From contig CALXQA010000003.1 in NCBI GenBank assembly GCA_944390335.1, positions 1 through 35,054 on the forward strand: a stretch of 35,054 nt of DNA, read 5' to 3'. A program made the translations under genes and the position numbers. This DNA comes from an uncultured Clostridia bacterium. GTDB taxonomy: Bacteria > Bacillota > Clostridia > TANB77 > CAG-508. Every line of letters begins with the position of its first letter. The stretch's first letter is position 1. This document shows positions 1 to 8,683 of the stretch, piece after piece. Below the pieces are notes generated by a model. The model saw only the letters and a program-made list of their open reading frames with translations, ran no database searches and was not told the DNA's origin.

Positions 1-1
1 T

Positions 2-52
2 GTAGATTGGAATTCAATTACATCTCCAAATAATTATGTATTTTTAGATTAA
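2..52 (+). CDS. C-terminal tail of an upstream gene (partial)
   Basis: An open frame runs from the window edge to a TAA at 50-52 and would encode a short tail ending NNYVFLD. It is followed 18 bases later by a plus-strand terminator hairpin, which supports a plus-strand gene ending here. Too little is present to name the product. Another frame stops at 31-33, so the choice of frame is a judgement. Confidence 0.35.
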   Translation, partial: VDWNSITSPNNYVFLD

Positions 53-70
53 ATATAACTAAATTTAAAA

Positions 71-108
71 ATAGGTGACTTAGTAAAATAAATCACCTAT
101 TTTTATTT
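71..108 (+). terminator. Rho-independent terminator of the left-edge gene
   Basis: An 8-bp perfect stem, ATAGGTGA (71-78) with TCACCTAT (93-100), is followed directly by a T-rich tract. It ends the plus-strand gene entering from the left. Confidence 0.75.
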
Positions 109-140
109 AATTAAAATCACAAAAAAATATTTCTTAATAT

Positions 141-177
141 AAAACCGAGCAAAAAACTTTATTTTCTACTCGGTTTT
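141..177 (-). terminator. Terminator downstream of the aldehyde dehydrogenase
   Basis: A 9-bp stem, AAAACCGAG (141-149) with CTCGGTTTT (169-177), lies 31 bases past the aldehyde dehydrogenase stop. It has T-rich sequence on its minus-strand exit side. It is symmetrical enough to work in both directions. Confidence 0.7.
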
Positions 178-208
178 AATATTTTATTTCCTATTATATT
201 AAAAATAA

Positions 209-1642
209 TTATAAAATATTTTTTAATATAATAGTTTTTAATCTACTCATCTCTTGAAGAGTTGTAAGAACTCCTTCATTTCCTATACCACTATGTTTCC
301 ATCCTCCAAAAGGCATTTCAAAAGAACGATAGAAACTTGCTCCATTTACAATTGCACCACCACATTCTAATTTATATGCAATCTTCATTCCTCTTGAATA
401 GTCTTTTGTTATAACATTACCACATAGTCCATATGATGAACTATTTGCTATTTCTATAGCTTCTTCTTCTGTATCAAAACCTATTACAGGTATTACAGGT
501 CCGAATACTTCCATGTCTTTAGCTATTTCCATATCTTTAGTAACATTATCTAGTATAGTTGGATAATAATATGCTCCTTCTCTTTTTCCACCACATACTA
601 ATGTAGCACCTTCTGCAATTGTTTTATTAACATATTCTTCAACTCTTTCTGCTGCTTGAACATTTATAAGTGGTCCCATATCTGTATCCATTTGTGATGG
701 ATCTCCTACTTTAAGTTTTGATATTATTTCTTTCATCCTATCTATAAATTCTTGTTTTCTAGAATTATGTATTAAAAATCTCTTTGATGCACAGCATACT
801 TGTCCACCATTATATAATCTTCCCCATATAGTTTCTTTTACTGCTAAATCCATATCACCATCTTCTAAGAAAATAAATGCATCATTTCCTCCAAGTTCTA
901 GCATAACATGTGTTAAGTTCTTAGAACATGTTCCCATTGTTTGAATACCTGCTGCTGTACTTCCTGTTAATGATACTAAATGTACATCTGGGTTTGCAGC
1001 TAATTCTTGTCCAACAGTTGGTCCATCACCTGTTAATATTTGTATTGTACCTGCTGGAACTCCCGCTTCTATCATTAATTTTACATACTCTATTAATGTA
1101 AGTGGATTATAGTTTGATGGTTTAACTATAATACTATTTCCCATTAAAAGTGCTGGTGGTACTTTTTGACAAAATAAATCACTTGGGAAATTAAATGGTA
1201 GTATTGCAACTACAACACCAATTGGCTGTCTTACTGTTATTTGCATACATTTCTCTTGCCCAGCTTCTTGTCCAGCTGGTATTAATTCATTATATAAATG
1301 TTTAGCCCTTTCAGCAAATGCTTTAGCACCAATTCCAACATTTGCAATTTCTGCAATTGCTTCTCTTATAGGCTTTCCTGTCTCATCTGATAAAAGTTTA
1401 GCAAGCCTATCTTTATTTTTTTCTACTAAATCTACAAACCTATATATGCAATCTGCTCTTTTATGCATAGGAACTTCTGCCCATTTTTTTTGCTCAATTT
1501 TCGCTACACCTACTGCCTCATTTACATCATCTATAGAACAGTTAGGAACAGTATCTATAAGATTTCCTGTTGCAGGATTAGTTACCTCAATTATTTTACC
1601 ATCAGAAGCATTTTTCCAATTATAACCTATTAAATTATTCAT
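209..1642 (-). CDS. NAD(P)-dependent aldehyde dehydrogenase (lactaldehyde/semialdehyde type)
   Basis: This is a soluble ALDH-superfamily enzyme of 477 residues, the usual length, that would oxidise a small aldehyde to its acid using NAD(P). The general-base glutamate is visible in LELGGND (E249) and the catalytic cysteine in GGQVCCASK (C283, the first of the two Cys), with the normal spacing of 34. The ATG at 1642 is preferred over an in-frame upstream ATG at 1663 because AAGGAG sits at the right distance before it. It lies 42 bases downstream of a FIST gene, probably in the same transcript. The exact substrate cannot be read from sequence; the FucO-like alcohol dehydrogenase nearby makes lactaldehyde a reasonable guess. 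Confidence 0.9.
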   Translation of the reverse strand: MNNLIGYNWKNASDGKIIEVTNPATGNLIDTVPNCSIDDVNEAVGVAKIEQKKWAEVPMHKRADCIYRFVDLVEKNKDRLAKLLSDETGKPIREAIAEIANVGIGAKAFAERAKHLYNELIPAGQEAGQEKCMQITVRQPIGVVVAILPFNFPSDLFCQKVPPALLMGNSIIVKPSNYNPLTLIEYVKLMIEAGVPAGTIQILTGDGPTVGQELAANPDVHLVSLTGSTAAGIQTMGTCSKNLTHVMLELGGNDAFIFLEDGDMDLAVKETIWGRLYNGGQVCCASKRFLIHNSRKQEFIDRMKEIISKLKVGDPSQMDTDMGPLINVQAAERVEEYVNKTIAEGATLVCGGKREGAYYYPTILDNVTKDMEIAKDMEVFGPVIPVIGFDTEEEAIEIANSSSYGLCGNVITKDYSRGMKIAYKLECGGAIVNGASFYRSFEMPFGGWKHSGIGNEGVLTTLQEMSRLKTIILKNIL

Positions 1643-1684
1643 ACCTTTTCTCCTTATAATCATATTTGGGTCTTCCCCATCTCT

Positions 1685-2851
1685 TCATTTAGAAAATGCT
1701 GTAAATGAAAGCATTAAACCTCCACAAGTATTTAATCCATGCTCTTTAGAACCATATTCTCCAAATGTAAATATAGTAATAAAAGGAACTCCTTTTGCTT
1801 CTTTCTTTAATAATTTTGCAACTTCATCAATTCTATCACCAATACCAAGTCTTCTTCCACCACAATGAACTAAAAGATATGCTCCAATATCACCATCCAT
1901 TTCTTTATTTAGTTCTTTCATAGTATCTCCTGTAGAACTTATAAGCTCATCTACACTTGATTTCATTTGAATAACTGCAGTATTTTCAGCTAAATTATTT
2001 CCAATATTCATTGAATAATCTGGATTACCTTGCATTGGATGACGAATTGCAACTAAATCACCTAATCTATCTTTAACACCTAAAGGTGCTGTTATAGTTT
2101 GAACTAATAAGTTGCCACCTTCTAAATCTTTAATTTTCTTACCTGTCCAAGTAGCGTATTTCTTTAATGCTGGTACCCCATCTATTTCAACTAAAGTTCT
2201 TTTTCCCTTTATTTTTGTTATAATACCAACATTTTCAGACTCATGATATGCTCCTGTGTATACATTTGCCATCTTTTTATTTGTATAGAAAAAGGCAACT
2301 GCTACACCATCTGAAAATACTTTGTCATCTGCAAATATACTCCATTTGCCTTCTACAGTATTATCAGCCGCACTGCCTCCAAAGAAAGGCACTCTACCTA
2401 TAACATCTTGAATACCTTTTAAATAATCTTCTTCTTCACCTGGTGATGCTACCATATAAAAATATACTGGTGCAAAATCTACTCCCGCTTTCTTAATAGC
2501 TTCTTTTGCAACTTCTCTTCCTGTTTCTCTTGCTGTCTTTTGTTTTTTACTTCCTGCAACTCCTACAACTGTATCTGGATCACCTATAGCAAGCATTCCT
2601 ACAAAGCCATTATCTGATGAGATAAATCCATCTGGAACAATTATTCCAGCACTTGATGTACAACCTATAACTGGTGCAGTACCAAGTTCGTCTCTAACAC
2701 CCTCTAATACTTTTTTAACATCATTATCAACTGATGTATATAAAAATGCGACCTTTGTTTGAACAAGGTCATTTGCGGCCTTTTTAGCAGTAGCCTTACC
2801 TGCGTTATAACTATCTTTATCTGTGCTCCAAGCAACATTTGATTTAAGCAT
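1685..2851 (-). CDS. FIST domain protein (copy 1)
   Basis: This 388-residue protein has the two-part FIST architecture (FIST_N then FIST_C) and little else. Visible landmarks are the GCTSSAGI segment near residue 65, FFGGSAAD near 157, HCGGRRLGIGDR in the C-terminal half, and a GGLMLSFTAF ending. FIST domains are thought to be small-ligand sensors, often fused to signalling output domains; this one is free-standing and has no membrane segment. A strong AAGGAGG precedes the ATG and a TTGAAA-17-TATAAT promoter lies at 2883-2911. It leads the aldehyde dehydrogenase transcript and is a clear paralog of the FIST gene at 6882-8045, so the pair probably arose by duplication. The ligand is unknown. 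Confidence 0.88.
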   Translation of the reverse strand: MLKSNVAWSTDKDSYNAGKATAKKAANDLVQTKVAFLYTSVDNDVKKVLEGVRDELGTAPVIGCTSSAGIIVPDGFISSDNGFVGMLAIGDPDTVVGVAGSKKQKTARETGREVAKEAIKKAGVDFAPVYFYMVASPGEEEDYLKGIQDVIGRVPFFGGSAADNTVEGKWSIFADDKVFSDGVAVAFFYTNKKMANVYTGAYHESENVGIITKIKGKRTLVEIDGVPALKKYATWTGKKIKDLEGGNLLVQTITAPLGVKDRLGDLVAIRHPMQGNPDYSMNIGNNLAENTAVIQMKSSVDELISSTGDTMKELNKEMDGDIGAYLLVHCGGRRLGIGDRIDEVAKLLKKEAKGVPFITIFTFGEYGSKEHGLNTCGGLMLSFTAFSK

Positions 2852-2882
2852 AATTCATTCCTCCTTTGTTATACTTTTACTC

Positions 2883-2911
2883 ATTATATTTTAATTCGAC
2901 TTTTTTTTCAA
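2883..2911 (-). promoter_or_regulatory. Promoter of the FIST/aldehyde dehydrogenase unit
   Basis: Read on the minus strand, TTGAAA (2906-2911), a 17-base spacer and TATAAT (2883-2888) form a near-consensus vegetative promoter 31 bases before the FIST ATG. Confidence 0.7.
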
Positions 2912-2960
2912 TAGTTTTTATTTAAAATAATTTAATAAATTTTTATATTAAATATATAAA

Positions 2961-2989
2961 GCAGATACTTTATAAACCAAAATATCTGC
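2961..2989 (-). terminator. Terminator of the flavin reductase-like gene
   Basis: A 7-bp stem, GCAGATA (2961-2967) with TATCTGC (2983-2989), followed on the minus strand by an AT-rich tail, lies 15 bases past the flavin reductase-like stop. It separates that gene from the FIST unit, which has its own promoter. Confidence 0.55.
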
Positions 2990-3004
2990 CTTATCTTAAT
3001 ACAA

Positions 3005-3571
3005 TTATTTTTTAAGTTTCAGACCATCTTGAAATGCATTTCCAACTCTTTCAGTAACTCTGTAATATCCATGAGTATATGGATCAAATGCAATAGCATT
3101 AACTAACTCAATATCAACATTTTCTCCTCTCATAACATTTTCATCAGCTGTTACATTAACAACTTTACCTACTACACCACAACCATACTCATCATCTTGG
3201 TATTCTATAAACTCACATTCAATGCAAATAGGAAACTCATTTATAATCGGTGCATCTACATTTTCTGATTTAGTTGCTGTAAGTCCACTGTTTTCAAACT
3301 TATTAGGAGTGTTATTACCAGATACAACTCCAAAATAATCAGCTTCTACAACATGCTTACTATCTGCTATACTAACTGTAAAAGCCTTTCTTTGCTTAAT
3401 ATTTTTAACAGTTTTGTGTGTTTCTGTTAAGTTAAGTATTACTTGATTTCTAGATAACATCGTACCCCAAGCAGCATTCATTACATCAATACTTCCATCT
3501 TCATTATATGTTGCAATCATCAATACTGGCATTGGAAATATTGATTCTGTATTATTTATATTTTTTCTCAT
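3005..3571 (-). CDS. Flavin reductase-like FMN-binding protein
   Basis: The protein has 188 residues and one flavin reductase-like (split-barrel FMN-binding) domain. It opens with the PMPVLMIATYNEDGSIDVMNA stretch typical of the family and ends HGYYRVTERVGNAF. Members bind FMN and act as flavin or nitro reductases, or as proteins of unknown redox role. There are no membrane segments or signal peptide. It has its own TTTACA-17-TATAAT promoter, an AAAGGAGG ribosome site and a terminator, so it is transcribed alone. Its neighbours are also redox-linked, but a shared pathway is only inference. Confidence 0.85.
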   Translation of the reverse strand: MRKNINNTESIFPMPVLMIATYNEDGSIDVMNAAWGTMLSRNQVILNLTETHKTVKNIKQRKAFTVSIADSKHVVEADYFGVVSGNNTPNKFENSGLTATKSENVDAPIINEFPICIECEFIEYQDDEYGCGVVGKVVNVTADENVMRGENVDIELVNAIAFDPYTHGYYRVTERVGNAFQDGLKLKK

Positions 3572-3593
3572 ATATACCTCCTTTACTTTAAAA

Positions 3594-3622
3594 ATTATAT
3601 TACTATATAATATCTTTGTAAA
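3594..3622 (-). promoter_or_regulatory. Promoter of the flavin reductase-like gene
   Basis: On the minus strand, TTTACA (3617-3622), 17 bases and a perfect TATAAT (3594-3599) lie just upstream of the ribosome site of the flavin reductase-like gene. Confidence 0.7.
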
Positions 3623-3627
3623 GTACT

Positions 3628-3732
3628 TTATTTAAATTGCTTATTCCAAGTCTTTTTATTACATTTAAGAAATTTCATATATCTTATTTTTCCTGAATAC
3701 ATTGCAAATAAAACTAGTTTGTAACTAGGCAT
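3628..3732 (-). pseudogene. Possible remnant of a small zinc-ribbon-like protein
   Basis: This 34-codon frame (open for 50 codons, 3628-3780) reads MPSYKLVLFAMYSGKIRYMK and ends CNKKTWNKQFK. The pattern of an aromatic stretch, then IRYMKFLKC, then K-W resembles the C-terminal half of small membrane-anchored zinc-ribbon proteins, with one expected cysteine missing. There is no ribosome site, and upstream frames are closed. The likeness is from memory of a pattern, so it may be a decayed gene or chance. Confidence 0.25.
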
Positions 3733-4039
3733 ATATTTATACTTACAATTATCATATTCATAATCCCCAGCTTTTTTTAATCAAAAAAATCTTACTATTA
3801 CTACTATAAAATTATATAGCTAATATCAATTGTAATTATTTTACATATATTACTTACATATAATATTTTCTATTTCAAATATTGATAAAACTATCATTGA
3901 CAACAATTCTACTATTATAAGACTTATCATTATTGTTTCCGAAGTACTTAATTTATATCACTATTTTTTTGTAACTTAATAAAATTCTCCTCTATTTTTT
4001 TATCATATATTGATAATTTCATTAATATTTCATAAAATA
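3733..4039. other. AT-rich intergenic stretch
   Basis: Nothing convincing is seen here apart from AT-rich sequence between the flavin reductase-like promoter region and the asnS promoter. No T-box leader or other structured leader is visible before asnS. Confidence 0.5.
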
Positions 4040-4068
4040 TTGTTAATTTATGTATATTAGTGTATAAT
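4040..4068 (+). promoter_or_regulatory. asnS promoter
   Basis: TTGTTA (4040-4045), a 17-base spacer and TATAAT (4063-4068) lie 36 bases before the asnS start codon. Confidence 0.7.
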
Positions 4069-4104
4069 ATGTGTATTATATTTTAAAAAGAGGAGTTGAT
4101 AATT

Positions 4105-5493
4105 ATGAAAAGTACATTAGTAAAAGATTTATACAAGAAAACAGGTGATTATATAAATAATAATGTACAAATTGCCGGTTGGGTTAGAACAGTACGCTCA
4201 TCTAAGAATTTTGGATTTATTGAATTAAATGACGGTTCTTTTTTTAAGAACTTACAAATTGTATTTGACAATAATTTAAGTAATTTTGAAGAAATAAATA
4301 AGCTTACAATAAGTTCATCTATTATAGTAAATGGAAAAGTGGTAAAAACAGAAAATGCAAAACAACCATTTGAAATTCATGCAGAAAATATACAAATATA
4401 TAATTTAGCAGATACTAGTTATCCTATTCAAAAGAAAAATACTTCATTTGAATTCTTAAGAACTCAGGCACACCTTCGTCCTAGAACAAATACATTTAAT
4501 GCAGTATTTAGGGTGCGTAGTATATTATCTTATGCAATTCATAAATATTTTCAAGAAAGAAATTTTGTATATGTACACACACCTATTATAACAGGAAGTG
4601 ACTGTGAAGGTGCTGGAGAAATGTTTAATGTATCATCATTTGACTTTGCAAATATTCCAACACAAAACGGTCAAGTTGATTTTTCAAAAGACTTTTTTGG
4701 AAAAAATTCACACTTAACAGTTAGTGGACAATTAGAAGCAGAAACATATGCAACAGCATTTAGAAATGTATATACATTCGGTCCTACATTTAGAGCAGAA
4801 AATTCTAATACAGTAAAACATGCTGCTGAATTTTGGATGATAGAACCAGAAATATGTTTTGCAGATTTAAATGATGACATGGATTTAGCAGAAGATATGT
4901 GTAAATACATTACATCTTATGTTTTAGAAAATGCAAAAGAAGAAATGGAATTCTTTGATAAATTTATAGCACCAGGTTTACTAGATAAACTAAAAATTAC
5001 TGTAAATGAACCATTTGGAAGAATAAGCTATACAGATGCTATAAAAGAACTAGAAAAACATAATGATGAATTCGAATATAAAGTATCTTGGGGTGTAGAT
5101 ATACAAACAGAACATGAAAGATTTTTAAGTGAGAAAATATTTAAAAAGCCTGTGTTTGTATATGATTATCCAAAAGACATAAAAGCATTTTATATGAAGC
5201 AAAATGATGATGGAAAAACAGTTGCTGCTGCTGATATGTTAGTTCCAGGAATTGGAGAACTTATTGGAGGTAGCCAAAGAGAAGAAGATATTAATAAATT
5301 AAAAACTCGAATGAAAGAATTAAATTTAGATGAAAAAGATTATTGGTGGTATTTAGATTTAAGAAAATATGGAAGCGTAGAACATTCAGGTTTTGGTATA
5401 GGTTTTGAAAGACTAATGATGTTTATAACAGGTATGCAAAATATACGAGATGTTATTCCATATCCAAGAACACCAAAAAATTGTGAATTTTAA
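4105..5493 (+). CDS. asnS: Asparaginyl-tRNA synthetase
   Basis: AsnRS charges tRNA-Asn with asparagine. At 462 residues it is the normal bacterial length. The N-terminal OB-fold anticodon-binding domain ([22 protein letters not shown]) is followed by the class II catalytic core, with the [13 protein letters not shown] motif-2 region and a C-terminal [11 protein letters not shown] motif 3. The ATG at 4105 is chosen over an in-frame TTG at 4096 because the GAGGAG ribosome site ends at 4095, nine bases before the ATG. Its arginines include CGC and CGA codons, so those are used normally here. The stop codon at 5491-5493 is the first three bases of a long palindrome shared with the convergent alcohol dehydrogenase. 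Confidence 0.97.
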   Translation: MKSTLVKDLYKKTGDYINNNVQIAGWVRTVRSSKNFGFIELNDGSFFKNLQIVFDNNLSNFEEINKLTISSSIIVNGKVVKTENAKQPFEIHAENIQIYNLADTSYPIQKKNTSFEFLRTQAHLRPRTNTFNAVFRVRSILSYAIHKYFQERNFVYVHTPIITGSDCEGAGEMFNVSSFDFANIPTQNGQVDFSKDFFGKNSHLTVSGQLEAETYATAFRNVYTFGPTFRAENSNTVKHAAEFWMIEPEICFADLNDDMDLAEDMCKYITSYVLENAKEEMEFFDKFIAPGLLDKLKITVNEPFGRISYTDAIKELEKHNDEFEYKVSWGVDIQTEHERFLSEKIFKKPVFVYDYPKDIKAFYMKQNDDGKTVAAADMLVPGIGELIGGSQREEDINKLKTRMKELNLDEKDYWWYLDLRKYGSVEHSGFGIGFERLMMFITGMQNIRDVIPYPRTPKNCEF

Positions 5494-5639
5494 ATCAACC
5501 AATGGGGACGGGCCTTTTTGGTTGAAAATCCATAAATAAAAAATACAAGTATATTTTTATAACTTGTATTTTTTATTTATTTATAAGCATTTATGAGACA
5601 TCTTTCAACCAAAAAGGCCCGTCCCCATTGGTTGATTTA
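5491..5639. repeat. REP-like doublet: 149-bp nested palindrome between convergent genes
   Basis: Perfect 37-bp arms (5491-5527 and 5603-5639) enclose a second 19-bp hairpin. Each outer arm itself begins TCAACCAA and ends TTGGTTGA around a GGGGACGGGCC core, so each arm can fold alone as a small hairpin. The arms are much richer in G+C than the surroundings. The outermost three bases of each arm are the TAA stop codons of asnS and of the alcohol dehydrogenase. The arrangement resembles two REP units head to head (BIME-like). No transposase is in the window. Confidence 0.85.
5532..5580. terminator. Bidirectional terminator inside the palindrome
   Basis: A 19-bp stem (5532-5550 with 5562-5580, 11-base loop) is A-rich on one arm and T-rich on the other, so it reads as a terminator from either side. 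It probably ends both asnS and the convergent alcohol dehydrogenase. Confidence 0.7.
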
Positions 5640-6794
5640 CCATGCTTTATTATATAGCATAATAAAATCTTCCTTAGTTACATCTCTTGGATTTCCTGGT
5701 TTACATGGGTCTTCCATTGCTTTTTCTGCAAGCATATCAAAATCTTCTTTTCTTGCTCCTACATCTTTTACAGTTTGTGTAATTCCTACATCATGTGATA
5801 ATGTTTTTATACATTCACAAAATGTTTTTATTACTTCTTCTTTTGTAAATTCAGTAGCATCTATATGCATTGCTTCTGTAAGTATTTTTCTAAATTCCTC
5901 ATAACTTACTTCTCCATTAAATTCCATTACTGTTGGAAGTAATATTGCATTTGCTAGTCCATGTGGTGTATCATACACTGCTCCTAATTGATGTGCCATT
6001 GAGTGTACTATTCCAAGTCCTACATTTGAAAATGCCATTCCTGCTATATATTGGCCTAGTCCTACTTTGTTTATAGCATCTTGATCTTTATCATTTACTG
6101 CTTTTTCTAAATTATCATATATTAATTGTATTGCTTTCATTGAAAACATTTGTGACATTATATTTCTAGATTTTGTAATATATCCTTCAATAGCATGTGT
6201 TAACGCGTCCATTCCTGTAGATGATGCAACTGATTTTGGCATTGACGCCATTAGTTCTGTATCTACTATTGCTATAATTGGTATATCATGTTCATCTACA
6301 CATACCATTTTTATTTCTCTTTCTGGGTCTGTTATTACATAATTTATTGTTACTTCTGCTGCTGTTCCCGCTGTTGTTGGTAATGCTATTATTGGAAGTC
6401 CTTTATTTTTTGTATTAGATGCACCATTTAGTGACACTACATCTTCTCTATCAGGGTTTGTCATTATTATACTAATTCCTTTTGCTGTATCTATACTTGA
6501 ACCTCCACCTACTGCAACTATTAAGTCGCATTTTTCATTTCTGCACATTTTTACTCCTGCTAATACATTTTCTATTGGTGGGTTTGGTTTTACATCATGG
6601 TATAATACATAATTTATACTATTTGCTTCTAGTAAATCTGTTATTTTTGAACTTACTCCTGCTTTATATAATGACTCATCTGTTACTACTAAAACTTTTT
6701 TAAATCCTCTATTTTTTATCTCTTCTGGTAAAACTTTTCTTGCTCCCTCCCCAAAATATGAAGTTTCATTTAACACGAATTTTTCAATTTCCAT
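5637..6794 (-). CDS. fucO: Iron-containing alcohol dehydrogenase, lactaldehyde reductase (FucO) type
   Basis: FucO-type enzymes interconvert lactaldehyde and 1,2-propanediol with NAD(H). This 385-residue protein follows E. coli FucO closely along its length: LNETSYFGEGA at the start, the GGGSSIDTAKG nucleotide loop, the PTTAGTAAEVTINYVITD segment and a LYNKAW end. The metal ligands are present as D196, H200, H264 and H278. A strong AAGGAGG precedes the ATG. It is the last gene of a minus-strand run, 87 bases after a FIST gene with no terminator between. The substrate remains inferred from family likeness, because related enzymes accept other short alcohols. Confidence 0.9.
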   Translation of the reverse strand: MEIEKFVLNETSYFGEGARKVLPEEIKNRGFKKVLVVTDESLYKAGVSSKITDLLEANSINYVLYHDVKPNPPIENVLAGVKMCRNEKCDLIVAVGGGSSIDTAKGISIIMTNPDREDVVSLNGASNTKNKGLPIIALPTTAGTAAEVTINYVITDPEREIKMVCVDEHDIPIIAIVDTELMASMPKSVASSTGMDALTHAIEGYITKSRNIMSQMFSMKAIQLIYDNLEKAVNDKDQDAINKVGLGQYIAGMAFSNVGLGIVHSMAHQLGAVYDTPHGLANAILLPTVMEFNGEVSYEEFRKILTEAMHIDATEFTKEEVIKTFCECIKTLSHDVGITQTVKDVGARKEDFDMLAEKAMEDPCKPGNPRDVTKEDFIMLYNKAW

Positions 6795-6881
6795 TATTTT
6801 ATTTCCTCCTTATCCATTATCAATATGTACTTTTTTATTTTATTTTTTCTTATTTTTTATTATTTTACTTAATAAATCTTA

Positions 6882-8045
6882 TTATTTACAAAAAGCTGTA
6901 AATGAAAGCATTAATCCTCCCATATTATTTGCCTCATGTTCATATCTTCCATATTCTCCAAATGTAAATGGCATTATATATGGCACATTTCCTACTTCTT
7001 CTTTTAACAGATTGTTTACTTCTTCTATCCTATTTCCTATAGCTATTTTTCTTCCTCCGCAATGTATAAATAGGTATGCTGCTGGCTCTGCTTTTAATTT
7101 TCTTTTTAAATCTCTTAGTGTTAATTTTGGTGCCTTTATTAATTCATCTAAACTTGCTTGCATTTGTATTGCTGCTGTATTTACAGCTAAATCATTTCCT
7201 AAGTTTATAGAATAATCTGAATTTCCTGCCATCGGATGTCTAATTAGAGTTATATTTCCTGTTGGTGTTTTTATTCCTATTGGTTTTAATATTGATGCTG
7301 TTAGTATTTTATCTCCCATAAGTTCTCTTGTTTTTATTTTTGTCCATTCTGAATATTTCTTCATTGCTGGCATATTATCTATTTCTTCTAATGTTCTTTT
7401 TCCTCTTATTTTTGTAATTATTCCTGCATTTACTGTTTCATGATATCTTCCTGTATATTCATTTACTAATTTTTTATTAGTATAGAAAAATGCAACTGCT
7501 ACACCTTCTGAAAATACTTTATCTGAAGTGAATATCCTCCATTTTCCAGATAAGTCATTATCAGCACAGCTTCCTCCAAACATCGGTACATCTCCTATTA
7601 TATCTTGTATACCTTTTGCATATTCTTCTTCTTCTCCAGGGGTTGCTATCATAAAAAAGTATGAAGGTGAAAATGTAGTACCAACTTTATTCATTGCATC
7701 TATTGCAACTTTTCTTCCAGTTTCTCTTGCAGTAAATAGCTTTTTTTCACCTGCTACTCCTACTGCTGTATCTGGATCTCCTATAGCAAGCATTCCTGCA
7801 AAGCCATGCTCACTTGTTATATATCCGTCTGGTACTAATAACCCTCCATTTGATGTACATCCTATAATTGGTGCTGTTCCTAATTCTTCTTTTGCACCAC
7901 CTATTAATTTTTGCTCATTATAATCTACTGAACTAAATAAAAAGGCAACTTTAGTTTGAACTAAATCTAAAACTGCTTTTTTTGCACAAGCTTTTCCAGC
8001 TAAATATGCATCTTCATCTGTACTCCATGCTACATTTGCTTTCAT
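6882..8045 (-). CDS. FIST domain protein (copy 2)
   Basis: This 387-residue FIST_N/FIST_C protein is a close paralog of the one at 1685-2851. It shares NVAWSTD at the start, GCTSNGG, MFGGSCADN, the HCGGRKIAIGNR segment and the GGLMLSFTAF end. No membrane segment or output domain is attached. The ATG at 8045 is chosen over an upstream one at 8087 because AAAGGAGG lies just before it. It starts 20 bases after the pilin-like gene and is followed by the FucO-like gene, so each FIST copy here sits directly upstream of an aldehyde or alcohol oxidoreductase. What it senses is unknown. Confidence 0.88.
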   Translation of the reverse strand: MKANVAWSTDEDAYLAGKACAKKAVLDLVQTKVAFLFSSVDYNEQKLIGGAKEELGTAPIIGCTSNGGLLVPDGYITSEHGFAGMLAIGDPDTAVGVAGEKKLFTARETGRKVAIDAMNKVGTTFSPSYFFMIATPGEEEEYAKGIQDIIGDVPMFGGSCADNDLSGKWRIFTSDKVFSEGVAVAFFYTNKKLVNEYTGRYHETVNAGIITKIRGKRTLEEIDNMPAMKKYSEWTKIKTRELMGDKILTASILKPIGIKTPTGNITLIRHPMAGNSDYSINLGNDLAVNTAAIQMQASLDELIKAPKLTLRDLKRKLKAEPAAYLFIHCGGRKIAIGNRIEEVNNLLKEEVGNVPYIMPFTFGEYGRYEHEANNMGGLMLSFTAFCK

Positions 8046-8065
8046 TTGTATCCTCCTTTGTATAA

Positions 8066-8281
8066 TTATAATATAATATCTTCCCATCCGTTTACCATGT
8101 CATTTACTTTTTCTTCTGTATCTATTTGATGGTTATAATAACTATTTTCCATATCTTTAATTGATTCTATTGTTGGACTGTCTGTTAATGATACATTTAC
8201 TACTACTCCTGCTAAGATTATTAATACTATTATTGTTATAACTAATGATAACAATGTTACACCTTTTTCAGTTTTTTTCAT
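8066..8281 (-). CDS. Short type IV pilin-like membrane peptide
   Basis: This 71-residue peptide starts MKKTEKGVTLLSLVITI and continues as one hydrophobic helix to about residue 33, then has a short acidic tail. K-G-V-T-L-L with a following helix looks like a class III (prepilin) signal cut after glycine 7, but the glutamate usual at mature position 5 is serine here. The ATG at 8281 follows TTAGGAGG; an upstream ATG at 8323 has no such site. It lies between ylbF-like and FIST genes with short gaps. No pilus assembly genes are in the window, so it may be a membrane anchor rather than a working pilin. Confidence 0.75.
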   Translation of the reverse strand: MKKTEKGVTLLSLVITIIVLIILAGVVVNVSLTDSPTIESIKDMENSYYNHQIDTEEKVNDMVNGWEDIIL

Positions 8282-8312
8282 AAGTAAATGCCTCCTAATT
8301 ATTGTATTTTTA

Positions 8313-8657
8313 CTACAATACATCTTTTATACTACTTCCTATTATTTTATTTATGTCTATCATCATTTGATTAAATGCTATTTCATAATCAAAATATTCC
8401 TTAATATCCTTATTTTCTATTAAAACATTATACATTTTAACCAACTTTTCTTTTTTGTCTTTTTCATCAATTTCTTTATTTTCTTGTCTTTTTATTTCCA
8501 TTAATTGTACTTCTTTTTTTAATTCTTCAAATTCTATTATCATTTGTCTTTTATTTGCATCATTCATTAATGCTTCTTTTGCTTTTTTTAAGTTTAAATA
8601 TTGTTTTGATTCTTTTATTTCTCTTGCTAACTTATTTGCTACATCATATACTTCCAT
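8313..8657 (-). CDS. YlbF/YmcA family protein
   Basis: This is a 114-residue, almost wholly helical, charged protein that begins VYDVANKLAREIKESKQYL, the pattern of the YlbF/YmcA family. In Bacillus the relatives YlbF, YmcA and YaaT form a complex that influences RNase Y-dependent mRNA processing and development. No membrane segment is present. A GAAAGG ribosome site precedes the ATG. It follows the glycosyltransferase by 26 bases and precedes the pilin-like gene by 31, consistent with one transcript. Assignment to a particular paralog is not possible. Confidence 0.75.
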   Translation of the reverse strand: MEVYDVANKLAREIKESKQYLNLKKAKEALMNDANKRQMIIEFEELKKEVQLMEIKRQENKEIDEKDKKEKLVKMYNVLIENKDIKEYFDYEIAFNQMMIDINKIIGSSIKDVL

Positions 8658-8683
8658 ATATATTTTTACCTTTCTTTAATATA

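Noticed and set aside
4040-4104. T-box or riboswitch in front of asnS
   Set aside because: The leader between promoter and start is only about 30 bases, too short for either.
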